This document shows, in pieces, positions 1 through 10,337 of a stretch of 64,000 nucleotides of DNA. This DNA is from Ixodes scapularis (lineage: Eukaryota; Arthropoda; Arachnida; Ixodida; Ixodidae), in NCBI RefSeq assembly GCF_016920785.2, contig NW_024609857.1, forward strand, positions 189,175,027-189,239,026, in the 5' to 3' direction. The notes under the pieces were generated by a model, which had not been told where the DNA came from, did not search any database, and worked only from the letters and a program-made list of their open reading frames with translations. The number at the start of each line of letters is the position of its first letter. Position 1 is the first letter of the stretch. Both the position numbers and the translations under genes were made by a program.

Positions 1-22
1 ACGAGAGCAGACAGCGAGCATC

Positions 23-3000
23 ATGACCTGTCTGTTGCCCCCGCCGAAGCAGCTAGACCTAACCGGCGAGCCTTGGAATACATGGAAAACGTGGATCACG
101 GAATTTGAACTCTTTGCGGTGGCAACGCACCTGAAGGACCAGCCAAGCAATGTTCAAGCCGCAACGCTCCTCGTCTGCATCGGAGAGGAAGGTAGGCGGA
201 TTTACAGCACCTTCACATTCGAAAACGATGCCGACAGAGAGAACATACAAGTTCTGAAGGACAAGTTTGAGCAGCACATGAAGCCAGCTATAAACCTAAC
301 GTACCACGAATTTGTTTTTGGAAAGAGAGATCAAAAAGACGGAGAGAAATTCGATGAGTGGTTGACCGAGCTAAGGATCCTCGTGCGAAACTGCGAGTAC
401 GGTGTTGTCGAACAACGCATGTTGAGAAGCCGAATAATACTCGGGACTAAAGACAAACAGCTACAGCAAAAGCTTATCAACGACAATCCCACTTTTGCGA
501 AAGTACTCGAAATGTGCCGAACAAAGGAACGAACGCAGGAGCAGTTCAACGAAATCCGCAAAGAGTATGACCAAAATGAGGATGACCGAAGTGAGGACCC
601 ACCAGGAATACAGGCGCTGCGAAAAGACCAAGCGACATGCCGCTGTTGTGGTTTCGTACACCGCACGAGCGCATGCCCGGCTACAGGAAAGCAATGCCTT
701 AGCTGTGGCAAAGTTGGACATTTTGCAAAATGCTGCAGCAAAGGTCCACAGTCATCTAACAGCCGACAGCAGCGCCAAGGAAAAAGAGGAAGAAAATACG
801 ACCACAAAGTCCGCCAAGTTGAGCGCGAGGACACTGACGAAAGCGATGAAGACTATCTGCTCTGTCACCTAACAGTGAACAAAATAGACAAAGAAGACCG
901 CTGGAGTGAGACAATACAGATCGAAAAAGACCGCCTACGCTGCAAGCTCGACACAGGAGCAAATTGCTCCGTAATCCCAAGGAGATTACTCAGCTTGATC
1001 TCAAGTAAAAAAGTCCGCAAGTGTGACACTACACTGTCATCGTTCTTTGGCCACAAAGAAAAAGCGTGTGGAAGAGTTACCCTGACAGTGTCAACTGGAG
1101 CCTCAACGACCCAAGAGGAGTTCTTTGTGGTCAAAGATGATGTACCAGTGACACTGGCGGGAGAGCTGAGTGAGAGGCTCGGATTGATCAGACGCATAGC
1201 TACAGTCACAGAAGGACCCAACGATGCGACAAAGGAAACAGCTACAAGCTTGAGCGATCCTACGGGACCATATGCAGATGTCTTCCTTGGACTGGGAAAA
1301 GTCAGGGGCTTTACATACAACATGAAAGTAAACCCTGGTACAAAAGGTATTGTACGCCCAGCAAGAAAGGTACCGGTGGCTCTCCAGGAGAAGGTCAAGC
1401 GCGAGCTACATAGAATGGAGAACGAAGGGGTAATCATGAAAGTCAAGGAGCCGACCGAATGGTCCAGCTTCATGGTAGTTGTCGCAAAGAAAGACAAAGT
1501 GCGCATCTGCATGGATCCAGTAGACTTGAACAAAGTTCTGAGAAGAGAACACTACCCAATGACGACAATGGATGACATCGCCACCCGAATTGCCGGAGCG
1601 AAAGTGTTTTCGGCTCTGGACGCATCTTCTGGGTTTTGGCAAATAGAACTCGACGAAGAGAGTTCGAAGTTGTGCACAATGAGTACTCCCTATGGGAGGT
1701 ACAGGTTCAAAAGGATGCCCTTTGGGATAAGCACAGCTCCTGAAGTTTTTCAGCGCGTCATGAACGAGATTTTGGAAGACCTCCCCGGAACAGCAGTTGT
1801 GATGGACGATATACTAGTCTGGGGTAAAACCCAGCAAGAACACGATGAAAACATTAGGCGCCTGCTCCAACGCTGTCGAAATGTGAACCTACGACTCAAC
1901 CCGAAAAAGTGTCAATTTGGCAAGACAGAAGTTCGTTATCTCGGGCAAGTACTAACCGGAGACGGCATCACCGTGGATCCAGACAGGATCCAAGACATCC
2001 TGGAAGTGAAAGAACCTAGAGATCCCAAGGAACTTCGAACATTCCTTGGAATGATCACATACCTCTCTAACTTCATACCACGACTTTCGGAGCGAGCAGC
2101 ACCGCTGCGGGAACTCCTAAAGAAGGAGAGCGCGTGGGTATGGACAGAACAACAGCAAAGAAGCTTTGAAGACCTGCGGGATGCCTTGACAAAAGCACCA
2201 GTGTTGGCATACTACACACCAGAAAAGCCCATAACGCTTTCAGTCGACGCAAGTCAATACGGCGTGGGAGCAGTTATCACCCAGGAAGGAAAGCCACTAG
2301 CGTATTCGTCGAGATCCCTGACAGCAGCACAGACAAAGTATGCGCAGATCGAGAAGGAGTTGCTTGCTATTGTTCACGGATGTACCAAGTTTCACCATTA
2401 CATATTCGGACAGCCGTGTGTAACAGTAGAATCGGATCACAAGCCGTTGCAAGCTATTTTCACCAAACCACTGCATCAGTGTCCGATGAGACTACAACGA
2501 ATGAAGATGGCTCTCCAGAAATACTCGTTGCAAGTGAAGCATATACCTGGGAAAGAACTGCTGCTAGCAGACGCACTTTCACGTTTTCCCGCTAAGGAAA
2601 CACTGGAAGAAGAGGAAAAGTTCCAAGTAAACGCGCTAGAGCACATATCAGTTACTCAAGACCGCCTTCAAGAAATCCGAGAGGCAACCGCAAGTGACGC
2701 ACAACTGGAACTGCTGCGTCAGTATGCGCGGACTGCATGGCCGGAAGAGAAAGACCAAGTGCCGCAACTTGGAAGGCCTTTTTGGTCATACCGGGAGGAA
2801 ATCCATGAAGAAGATGGACTTGTACTCCGATCCAACAAGCTAGTCATACCTACAGCTATTAGGCAAAAGATCATCAACCTGCTGCACGCAGCACACGCAG
2901 GCAAGGAGAAGATGAAAAGAAGAGCTCGAGATATCCTGTTTTGGCCAGGAATCAACGCTGACATCGAGGGCAAGTACGACAACTGCAGCATATGTCAAAA

Positions 3001-3919
3001 GTACAAGCCAAGAAATGTCAAGATGCCACTCTTGAGTCATGCGGTGCCAGCACTGCCTTGGCAGTATGTTAGTGTGGATTTCTTTACTCATCAAGGACGG
3101 GATTTCATAATCATGGTGGACTCCTACTCATTTTACTTCGAGGTCGAAGAAATGAAAACCACCACAGCTTCCAAAGTTAAAGAGTTTTGCTTGAAGGCCT
3201 TCGCAACACACGGACTCCCTTCAAAACTTTTAAGTGATAATGGCCCGCCGTTTGGGAGCCACGACTTCAAACAGTTCCTGAAAAACTTGAAGATCGAGCA
3301 AGTAACTTCAAGCCCTTATCATGCCCGATCAAATGGCATGGCCGAACGAGCCGTGAGGCAGGCGAAACAATTGCTGAGAAAAAGTGCGAACACGGAAGAG
3401 TTTTACTATGCACTTCTTGAATGGCGCAACACTCCACGAGACGAGGTCCTCCAATCACCAGTACAAAGATTGATGAGCCGGCATACAAGAACGCTGTTGC
3501 CCGCCAGGCTTGAACATTACCTACCTGTTATCGTACCGCCCAAAGCCGTCACACAACGCCTCACAAAAATAAGACAACAACAGAAGGCTAGCTATGACAA
3601 GTCCTCTCGAGCACTAGCAGATATTGAACCAGGTTCTCAAACTACCGTCTACAACAGCCTCAAGCATACGTGGTCACCTGCCATAGTAGTGGGCCATTCT
3701 ACATCAAGATCCTACAACATTCAGACCCCGGAAGGCCAAGTGCTTCGGAGGACACGCGAACACTTAAGACCAGTGGCACAATCCCCCCAAAAGACGACCT
3801 CCGAGGCTACAGAGCCAGTAAACGAGGGCCAAGTTGAGTCTGAGCCGCGCCCGCTGATTCGAAGAGGAACAAGGGATAGAAGGCCACCACAACGATATGG
3901 ACATGACCACGATATTTAG
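23..3919 (+). CDS. Ty3/gypsy (Mag-like) gag-pol polyprotein, single ORF
   Basis: A 1298-residue uninterrupted ORF encodes all the enzymes of a gypsy LTR retrotransposon. The N-terminal ~220 residues are gag-like and end in a cysteine-rich stretch with a CX2CX4HX4C zinc knuckle (C225, C228, H233, C238). An aspartic protease follows (DTGAN, D310). The reverse transcriptase has VVMDDI with catalytic D595 and D596. RNase H begins near VDAS (D742). The integrase has an HHCC zinc region (about residues 955-995) and a D-D-35-E triad at D1019, D1072 and E1108. Gag and pol are in one frame with no frameshift and no env ORF follows, which fits Mag/K02A2.6-type elements. The ATG lies 22 bp from the window edge, so the 5' LTR and primer-binding site lie outside. 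The intact frame and catalytic residues suggest a recent and possibly active copy. The family assignment is from remembered motifs, not a search. Confidence 0.95.
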   Translation: MTCLLPPPKQLDLTGEPWNTWKTWITEFELFAVATHLKDQPSNVQAATLLVCIGEEGRRIYSTFTFENDADRENIQVLKDKFEQHMKPAINLTYHEFVFGKRDQKDGEKFDEWLTELRILVRNCEYGVVEQRMLRSRIILGTKDKQLQQKLINDNPTFAKVLEMCRTKERTQEQFNEIRKEYDQNEDDRSEDPPGIQALRKDQATCRCCGFVHRTSACPATGKQCLSCGKVGHFAKCCSKGPQSSNSRQQRQGKRGRKYDHKVRQVEREDTDESDEDYLLCHLTVNKIDKEDRWSETIQIEKDRLRCKLDTGANCSVIPRRLLSLISSKKVRKCDTTLSSFFGHKEKACGRVTLTVSTGASTTQEEFFVVKDDVPVTLAGELSERLGLIRRIATVTEGPNDATKETATSLSDPTGPYADVFLGLGKVRGFTYNMKVNPGTKGIVRPARKVPVALQEKVKRELHRMENEGVIMKVKEPTEWSSFMVVVAKKDKVRICMDPVDLNKVLRREHYPMTTMDDIATRIAGAKVFSALDASSGFWQIELDEESSKLCTMSTPYGRYRFKRMPFGISTAPEVFQRVMNEILEDLPGTAVVMDDILVWGKTQQEHDENIRRLLQRCRNVNLRLNPKKCQFGKTEVRYLGQVLTGDGITVDPDRIQDILEVKEPRDPKELRTFLGMITYLSNFIPRLSERAAPLRELLKKESAWVWTEQQQRSFEDLRDALTKAPVLAYYTPEKPITLSVDASQYGVGAVITQEGKPLAYSSRSLTAAQTKYAQIEKELLAIVHGCTKFHHYIFGQPCVTVESDHKPLQAIFTKPLHQCPMRLQRMKMALQKYSLQVKHIPGKELLLADALSRFPAKETLEEEEKFQVNALEHISVTQDRLQEIREATASDAQLELLRQYARTAWPEEKDQVPQLGRPFWSYREEIHEEDGLVLRSNKLVIPTAIRQKIINLLHAAHAGKEKMKRRARDILFWPGINADIEGKYDNCSICQKYKPRNVKMPLLSHAVPALPWQYVSVDFFTHQGRDFIIMVDSYSFYFEVEEMKTTTASKVKEFCLKAFATHGLPSKLLSDNGPPFGSHDFKQFLKNLKIEQVTSSPYHARSNGMAERAVRQAKQLLRKSANTEEFYYALLEWRNTPRDEVLQSPVQRLMSRHTRTLLPARLEHYLPVIVPPKAVTQRLTKIRQQQKASYDKSSRALADIEPGSQTTVYNSLKHTWSPAIVVGHSTSRSYNIQTPEGQVLRRTREHLRPVAQSPQKTTSEATEPVNEGQVESEPRPLIRRGTRDRRPPQRYGHDHDI

Positions 3920-3942
3920 ATTTACACAGATCTCTAAACTAG

Positions 3943-3980
3943 TTTTTTTTTTTTTTTTTTTTTTTTTCTGACAAAGGAGA
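3943..3980 (+). other. Poly-T run and polypurine tract before the 3' LTR
   Basis: A run of about 25 T follows the gag-pol stop codon. The purine-rich ACAAAGGAGA at 3971-3980 then abuts the inferred LTR start and is the expected plus-strand primer site. The T run is unusual in this position and may be a later expansion. Confidence 0.55.
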
Positions 3981-4190
3981 TGTAGCAGCTAGCCAACGAT
4001 GGCACCACTGGAAGAAGAGAAAGATACGACGGACACGGGGCACGAGAGAATAAAGGGCATTCATTCCGAATCGCCATTCTGGCTGATGCGTGCTGCTTCG
4101 TACATTCATGAGTGCTATACTTCGGTGTAAAAAAAGTTCGTATTAATAATCCAATAAACGGAGCGCATTGAAAGTCTTCACAACTGTAAC
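3981..4190 (+). repeat. Probable 3' LTR of the gypsy element
   Basis: The segment starts with TGTAGCAGCT directly after the polypurine tract, contains an AATAAA signal at 4153-4158, and loses element character after CTGTAAC near 4190. A short LTR of about 210 bp is usual for Mag-type elements. The 5' LTR is outside the window, so the right boundary and target duplication cannot be confirmed by comparing the two LTRs. Confidence 0.5.
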
Positions 4191-5000
4191 TTTAGGTGTT
4201 TGGGCTTTAGAATGTGTCATTTGTGAGTATCTGCATCGATCAGCGGTTTTTGCCCGGTTTTTTCTCCTGCTGTAGAAGAAAAATCATTTTTTAATAGTTT
4301 AAATGTATTTTTTTTTCTGATACCTTCACTCATAAATTTCTAGTATGATAAGTACAACACCTGAAGGCATTTTTGTTCAAAATTTCATTACACTCAGTTT
4401 ACTTGATTATTTAAATTATTTTTAAGGCCGGAAAAGCACTCGGAAACATTTGTAGAGGCGCCAAGTAAAATTAACCGCTGGAGAAAGAAGCGGTTCTACG
4501 AGATGCGATTCAAATAAGTAGCACAACGTCCAAGGCACGGCTGAAGTACGCTATTAATCAAGCTTATACAAAACACGCGAACCCTGTCTCTTCTTGTGGA
4601 ATATCTATATTGACCTTGCAGCGATCTTGTGATGTAGCATTGAACAAACTAACCTGAAGCAACTCCAAGCAGCCGTTCCTCAGTTCCCCTCAGGATAGAG
4701 CTACCACGAAAAAAAGGCACAGTTCGCGTGTTTTGATACGTTTGTTGAGCGCTGTACGTAAAAGTTATTAGCCAGCTGAAAGGTGTGGCAGAGGCGTGCT
4801 GACTTTGATGCGCTGTTGGCTTACATGTGAACGGAGCACACTGCTTTGATGTTTTTTTTACAGTTCAAATATAGCTTCTAAGTTGTCTTCAGCACGCACT
4901 GAAAGCAACGGAGATCGCCAAGATGATATTTTGGAGCTGAGATAAACCTACATCTCTGTTTAGAAAATTTTATTTAAAACAGTGGTGTAATGCTTAGAAC
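4191..5000. other. No gene seen
   Basis: AT-rich flanking sequence with many stops in all frames. I recognise no repeat, RNA gene or transposon motif. Confidence 0.4.
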
Positions 5001-5195
5001 AGGGAGTATTCACTGGGCGCCATATTTGGGGGCGCAGTTAGAGTGCGTGGTAGGAGCGAGCTCACATATAATAGGCTACCAAGACCGGCAGTCTTGATGG
5101 TGTCAAATGCACGCTGGAAATGAACTGTGGAGGATGGCTACCAGCTCGCGGTCAGCAGCTGTACACGCTACTATGGCCGCCAGTGACTACTCCCT
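5001..5195 (+). mobile_element. MITE copy A (GGGAGTATTCACTGG family)
   Basis: About 195 bp bounded by imperfect terminal inverted repeats: AGGGAGTATTCACTGGGCGC at the left and the complement of CCAGTGACTACTCCCT at the right. It has no coding potential. The same sequence recurs in reverse complement immediately to the right, which defines it as a repeat unit. The superfamily is unclear. Confidence 0.7.
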
Positions 5196-5197
5196 AT

Positions 5198-5391
5198 AGG
5201 GGGTATTCACTGGCGGCCATAGCTGTGTGCGCGAATGCTGAGCACATGCTGATGGCGAGCTTCCACAGTTCTTTTCCAACGTGCAATCCGCACCATCAAA
5301 AGTGCCGGTCGGAGCAGCCTATTGATGTGAGCTCGTTCTGAGCATGCGCTTTAGACAGCACCCACAAATATGGCGTCTAGTGAATACTCCT
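5198..5391 (-). mobile_element. MITE copy B, inverted neighbour of copy A
   Basis: Read on the minus strand this 194-bp segment aligns along its full length with copy A. Shared blocks include the terminal GAGTATTCACT, an internal GAGCTCACAT..AATAGGCT block and a GAACTGTGGA block. The two copies meet at 5195-5198 with only two bases between them, giving a large imperfect palindrome. Confidence 0.7.
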
Positions 5392-5394
5392 TAT

Positions 5395-5672
5395 TAGCGG
5401 CGTGAGCGATCGAAGTATCACTGTGGTCGGCCCACCACCATTGGCCGAATGCTGACTATGACGTCAGCAAAGCATGTCTTATCGACGGAAATAAGAGGAA
5501 TGTAAGAACTTCAATTTTGACGGTGTTGGCAAAGTTGCTTCGAGACCGCTATATATGATTTCAGGCTTTCAGTATGCTCATTACAAACACCCTCGAGCTT
5601 GTTGTTCACAAGGTAATGACGTCACGAAAGGTAAACAAACGAGGGCGCCACAGAAACATCTCGCCGCTAATA
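5395..5672 (+). repeat. Local ~275-bp repeat, copy 1
   Basis: Begins near GCGGCGTGAGCGATCG and ends GAAACATCTCGCCGCTAAT. Long stretches match copies 2 and 3, for example ATTGGCCGAATGCTGACTAT, TTCACAAGGTAATGACGTC and ACAGAAACATCTCGCCGCTA. It is non-coding. Confidence 0.8.
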
Positions 5673-5699
5673 CTCTGCGTCAACTATTTCGTGCTACAT

Positions 5700-6110
5700 T
5701 AGGGAGTTTTACTAGAACTTTCTCGAAGGCCCGCTACCGCAACAGGCACGCGCTGCAGAGCATGTATCGAAGGAACAGCGCTCGCTCCATGTTAGCGACG
5801 TGAGCGATCAAAAATGTCGCTGTGGTCGTCCCATCACTATTGGCCGAATGCTGACTATGACGTCAGCAAAGAATGTCTCATCGACGGAAATAAGAGGAAT
5901 GTAAGAACTTCAATATTGACGGTGTTGGCAGAGTTGCTTTGAGACCGCTATGATTTCAGCCTTCTAGATTGCTCATTACAAACGCCATCGAGTTTGTTGT
6001 TCACAAGGTAATGACGTCCCGAAAGGTAACCGAACGGGGGCGCCACAGAAACATCTCGCCGCTAATAGGAGTAGGGCGGCCTGAAAACGCGATCTACTAA
6101 AACTCTCTAT
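5700..6110. mobile_element. TIR pair that may delimit a MITE overlapping repeat copy 2
   Basis: TAGGGAGTTTTACTAGA at 5700-5716 is mirrored by TCTACTAAAACTCTCTA near 6093-6109, giving a 410-bp TIR-bounded unit. The termini resemble those of the MITE at 63569-63733 (TAGGGAGTTTTCGTAGA). The spacing is close to the 396-bp offset between repeat copies 1 and 2, so the element boundary and the local duplication may be linked. Confidence 0.45.
5791..6068 (+). repeat. Local ~275-bp repeat, copy 2
   Basis: Second copy of the unit at 5395-5672, offset by 396 bp and diverged by substitutions and small indels. It shares GACGGAAATAAGAGGAATGT and ACAGAAACATCTCGCCGCTA with copy 1. Confidence 0.8.
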
Positions 6111-6440
6111 TGTCGCAAAAGGCCAGCGTAGCTCCCACAATGCAGCAGTTCCGTACTGCTGCGAAAGAGCGCGTGGTTTTGTTTTCTACGCCTCATCTGC
6201 ACGCGCTCACGCCACTAGCTTTGACAGAGTTGGAGCACTGTGAAAGATGAGCTAGCTTTGACAAGGTAGCACAAAATAGTTGACTCTGAATATACATCAT
6301 TCCAGCATCTACAAGTCCTCAGCCCAGCGTGCGATCTCCAGCACGTGCATATTCGTCGCTCGGAATGCCATCAAATCACGCGCCATACGCAGAAACACTG
6401 AACATTTAACCGAGCGAGAACGTTTTCTTAAAAGATATCT
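6111..6440. other. No gene seen between repeat copies 2 and 3
   Basis: Spacer of about 330 bp without a recognisable element. It separates the third, more diverged copy from the first two. Confidence 0.4.
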
Positions 6441-6677
6441 TGGCGACGCGCGCGATCAAAAGCGTCGTTGTGGCCGGCCTCCCACGATTGGCCGAATCCT
6501 GACTAGGACGTCTGCAAAGGTTTTCTCATCGACAGAAATAAGAGTGATGTAAAAACTTCCATTTTGACAGTGCTGGCAGTGATGGTTTCAGAGCGCAATG
6601 ATCTCAAGCTTCCACCATGCTAATTATAAACACCCCCGAACTTGTTGTTCGTAAGCGAAACATCTCGCCGCTAATAG
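6441..6677 (+). repeat. Local ~275-bp repeat, copy 3 (diverged, shorter)
   Basis: Third copy of the unit. It retains GATTGGCCGAAT.CTGACTA and GAAACATCTCGCCGCTAATAG but lacks the segment of about 35 bp that precedes this end in copies 1 and 2. It is more diverged than copies 1 and 2 are from each other. Confidence 0.7.
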
Positions 6678-8340
6678 TCTGCAGGTTTTATTTCCACTGT
6701 TTCAAAAAGTAAAGGCCGCTATGTACAGTATCGTTTGAAAGCGTTTGAGAGCGTTTGTCTGCACTGCGGCTGAGAGAAACCGGGATATCCTTGCTTTTTA
6801 TGTCGCGTGCCAAGCTACTCCTTAAACTGGATTCCACGCTTTACACCAAGCACAGATGTACCGGTGACTTGCTGTTGTTTCTCGACGCAACGTAGTCAAA
6901 CGCACTCAAATGCACTCAAACGCTCTCAAACGGAACTGTGCGTAGGGGCTTTGACCGTTCGCCGTGTGATAAGAACGGCCTCATGGAGAGTGCTGCTTAG
7001 TTGCACATAAAAGAACAGAACTCGTCAGACGCGCCATTATCCAAAGTGATAGAAGCGAGAAACTTATTCTTTTATTTTAAAGCCCACGACAACTTTCTAG
7101 GGCATTTCAGGAGAAGTGAAGGGAGCACGTGTATAGCTTCGATACCGAGTCATGGATCGCGAGGGCATGAAGGCTTGTAGCTTTGACTACATGGCTTCAG
7201 AAAGTTGTCCTCCGGTGTAGCAGCTAAAACCGCACCTGATAAAACTCTTTGAACATGATTAAGGTAATTGACTACAACATGGATGGACGAATAATTAGCT
7301 CAGGCAACTGTTACGCTAGAGTGCGAACGCGAGCTTCCATATTTTCGGAACCTGCTTTCCCGCGTTGTAAAGGTAATATATGTAGAAATGGGTACTTCTG
7401 ATCCCAAATTATACAAGCTTTGAATATGAAAAACTTGATATCGCCAAGCCTAAAACTTCCCTTTCCTTCATATGTTAATGAGCCTTGATCCGGCCGCTGT
7501 CTACCACCGGTAAGTCTTGAGTCCTCTCCCTCTCCCAAAGTTAATAACGTTCTCAATAAAAAAATAACTTTAAAAATTATTAAGATGTCTCTAAGCCTCA
7601 GCTATGTATAGGTATATGTATATAAATATTTTAAAGCCGCAAAGGCAACACACTTATCTCGTTGGATTTGGGAAACGTGCAGGTGGGCGACAAAACATTA
7701 TTATAAGCACAAAAATTGGTATTATCACGCATCTAATACGCGGAATATTACGAATGAAGTAATTAGCGCGTTCGTTCGCCGCCATATTGAGAACCGGGGA
7801 CGATCCCTCTTAATAAACCTCAAAGTTAAAATTATCTATTTTCGGGGAAATCCTGACTAAGCGATAAGCCTCGAGGGGGAAGAAAAACCCTCAATGTATG
7901 CACCGCCTTAAACTACTGAATATCTCGGAATATGTTATTCCCTCGTAAGGGGTCTAAAGCAATATATCCGATCGAAGGCGCTCAGAAAAGGCCGAAAGGT
8001 ATGGCCATGACAGGGCGCCTTATTGTCATCGGGGGGATTCACGAGACACACTATTGCTGACCGCTGTTTGCTGCGTAATTGCGCAACGCGTTGCGTTGGC
8101 GAATTGCGTAATTCGCCAACAACTTTAAAAAAAAAAAGAATAGAGGACATGTTTTAACATAATCACGCATTCTCGCTATTTGCTTCTAGCATTTTTATAG
8201 GTTAATGCCAACATGCCTTGCGTTGTTAGGCAATTGGAGACCATGGTTCTCATTTCAACTGCCAAATGCAACAGTCCTGGCTTGATGGAATTGACGTTGA
8301 ACCTGTATAATCATGCATTTATTTCGATAACGATATGTGT
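6678..8340. other. No gene seen
   Basis: Mixed-composition intergenic DNA. Short near-repeats of CACTCAAACG occur around 6896-6935. No ORF with recognisable domains and no TIR or LTR boundary was found. Confidence 0.4.
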
Positions 8341-8532
8341 TTTTCAGGCACGTAGCCAGAATTTTGTTTCGGGGGGAGGGGGGAAGGGCGCTTATGCCGC
8401 CCATGACAAAATGCTTTATGAAGCGGAGGGGGGAGAAGACGCCCCAGCAAAATGGAAGATTTCGAGAGAGGGGGGGGGGAGGAAGGGGGATGGGGCGGGG
8501 GATGGGGCGGGCCCCATGGGCCGCCCTCCTTG
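8341..8532. repeat. G-rich repeat
   Basis: CACGTAGCCAGAATTTTG leads into several runs of 6-9 G separated by ATGAC/AAATG-type spacers. The lead sequence resembles a motif common at the edges of dispersed arthropod repeats (from memory). Overlapping ORFs in several frames here are compositional. Confidence 0.35.
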
Positions 8533-9902
8533 ATACGTGCTGGTGCTCTTGACAAAAGATAAATGAGACCTACTTCGGATCACGCGCTGCGCTTACGTGA
8601 ACATTTTCCAGAGCATTTATGCATGGGGTATTTTTATGCATTTCAGTCTATGGTGATTTTCTCGCGTACGCTCACGCCGTACGATATAATAAATAAATAA
8701 GTGCACGTCCTCTTTTTGTTTTGTGAGAAGTAAAATTACACCGCATCTTCATCCCCTTTCCCCCTCCACCTCTCCTCCTCCGCCTCCCCTCCCTAAAACA
8801 ATACGTTTTTTTGTTGTTGTTTTTTTAAGCTAAAGGTAGCGCGAGATATTATTTGACTCGTAAAAACATCCATGTTCCTGAAACGTATGAATTAAACATA
8901 GAGGCTTGGCGCCCGTAACAATAAAACAGAAAAGTCAGCTCAGATCTTAGGAAAAAGAAGCGACCGAAGAAGAAAGGGGCGGGACGTATAACTGTAAAGG
9001 TTAAGTGGATTCAAGACTCTCTTGTTACGACACGGTGAATGTGGAAGATGCGTAATCACACCACGCACAACTGAGTGTTAGATTTAAATGTCAAGGGGCC
9101 CGGGAAGAAATATTAATAAGAGCTCTATTTCCCCCCAAAAAATATTAAACGCGAACTTTTTTATCTAAAAGTATTTACTCAGAGTGTGTCGCTGCGTGTG
9201 TCGAGAAACGAAAACCAAATGGTCAACAGAAAAAGAGTATACACATGGCTTCATTTAATGAAACATCAATGCAATTCTTTAGAAACAAGATTTGATTGAA
9301 AAAAAGCATCGTATTTACACTCTCTAGGAGTTCAGTATTTTCAGACTTTCGAATAGATTGAGCTTGTTTCTTGAATTCTTCCATTTTCAAGCTGTCTTTA
9401 CTAAATCTACATATCTCCGGAATGAATTGAAATCAAAATTTATCTAATTTCCCGGGAATTCTACGCGGCGCAAAAACGCTTGAAATGTATACATGACCAA
9501 AAAAAAAAAAAAGAATCAATACTTCGCAAAGAAAGGGGCGCCAGAAGTGTCAATCGTAGCATTGAATTGAAAATTCTTTATTAACGTGAGGTTGGCTCTT
9601 TGGCCTAGAAAGGGAAGGAGGGCATCAAAAAAACTTTGTCCCATTCGACGGTAGATTCCCGTCTCGCGTGCAAATTCCTAGAGGGAAAGCAGCATGTCAG
9701 GGGCTCGATTGTCGATGACAGGGGTGGTCCCTTCCCTGCAGCGATGTAATATGAGGCAGGACGTAACGATTTTTCAGGTCGTGAAAGCCAGAACATGATC
9801 ATAGCATGTGTTCAACGGTCGGCCGAATCCCTATCGTGCATGTCGAGCAGGTATCTATCATAGAGAACACAGCATCTCACGTGTGTATCGGGAGTTGTAG
9901 CA
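8533..9902. other. No gene seen
   Basis: AT-rich sequence with C-rich patches (8755-8790) and A/T runs. I see no coding or repeat structure. Confidence 0.4.
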
Positions 9903-10109
9903 AAGACTCAAGAATAAGGGTTGCGATGTGGGTTAGTGGTTCATACTGACGAAAAGGCGAACAGCGCACAGTAAACGGGGACTAAAGGAAGTGCAAACAG
10001 GACAAGCGCTGACTCTCAAGCGCTTTGAGAGACTGCGCTTGTCCTGTTTGCACTTCCTTTAGTCCCCGTTTACTGTGCGCTGTTTGCCTTTTCGTCAAGA
10101 CTCAAGAAT
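9903..10109. mobile_element. Short Penelope-derived inverted-dimer insertion with 13-bp TSD
   Basis: AAGACTCAAGAAT at 9903-9915 recurs at 10097-10109 and flanks a 181-bp insert. The insert is almost entirely one hairpin: 9947-10010 is the near-exact reverse complement of 10033-10097. The arm sequence (GCGCACA..GGGAC..AAAGGAAG..ACAAGCGCTGACTC) is related to the terminal region of the Penelope-like element at 20309-20400. The left arm alone carries an extra ~31 bp (9916-9946) containing GTGGGTTAGTGG, comparable to the tail at 22896-22923. No coding capacity. Confidence 0.75.
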
Positions 10110-10123
10110 GTCAACCAATGCCT

Positions 10124-10337
10124 AACGCAAGTTCGTCTGCTTTTTGTACAGGGGTAGCGATTATTGTCAGAAAGCCGAGCTCTTATTGGCTGATCGAAAA
10201 AAAAGATAGTGGGTAGATCTCAAGGCCTGTAGCACTGAGGTCTACCCACTATTCTTCCAGTCGAAGCCGATCAGAGGTCGCCGTCGTTGTCACGTCACCG
10301 CAACCCTTGCGCAAGGAGCAGACGAGTTGCTCTCCGG
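10124..10337. mobile_element. Fold-back MITE family, copy I
   Basis: About 210 bp that folds back on itself: ACGCAAGTTCGTCTGC at the left, GCAGACGAGTTGCTCTCCG at the right, and a central hairpin GATAGTGGGTAGA / TCTACCCACTATTC. It shares AAGTTCGTCTGC, CCGAGCTCT.ATTGGCT and the TAGTGGGTAGA core with copies at 12493 and 60697. No ORF. Confidence 0.75.

Noticed and set aside
8213..8555. ORFs on both strands over the G-rich repeat
   Set aside because: They arise from G/C homopolymer runs read as Gly or Pro codons.
9940..9975. Hammerhead-ribozyme-like CTGACGA..GAA in the Penelope hairpin
   Set aside because: Penelope-like elements can carry hammerheads, but I could not place all three helices and the GAAA core here, nor in the large copy.
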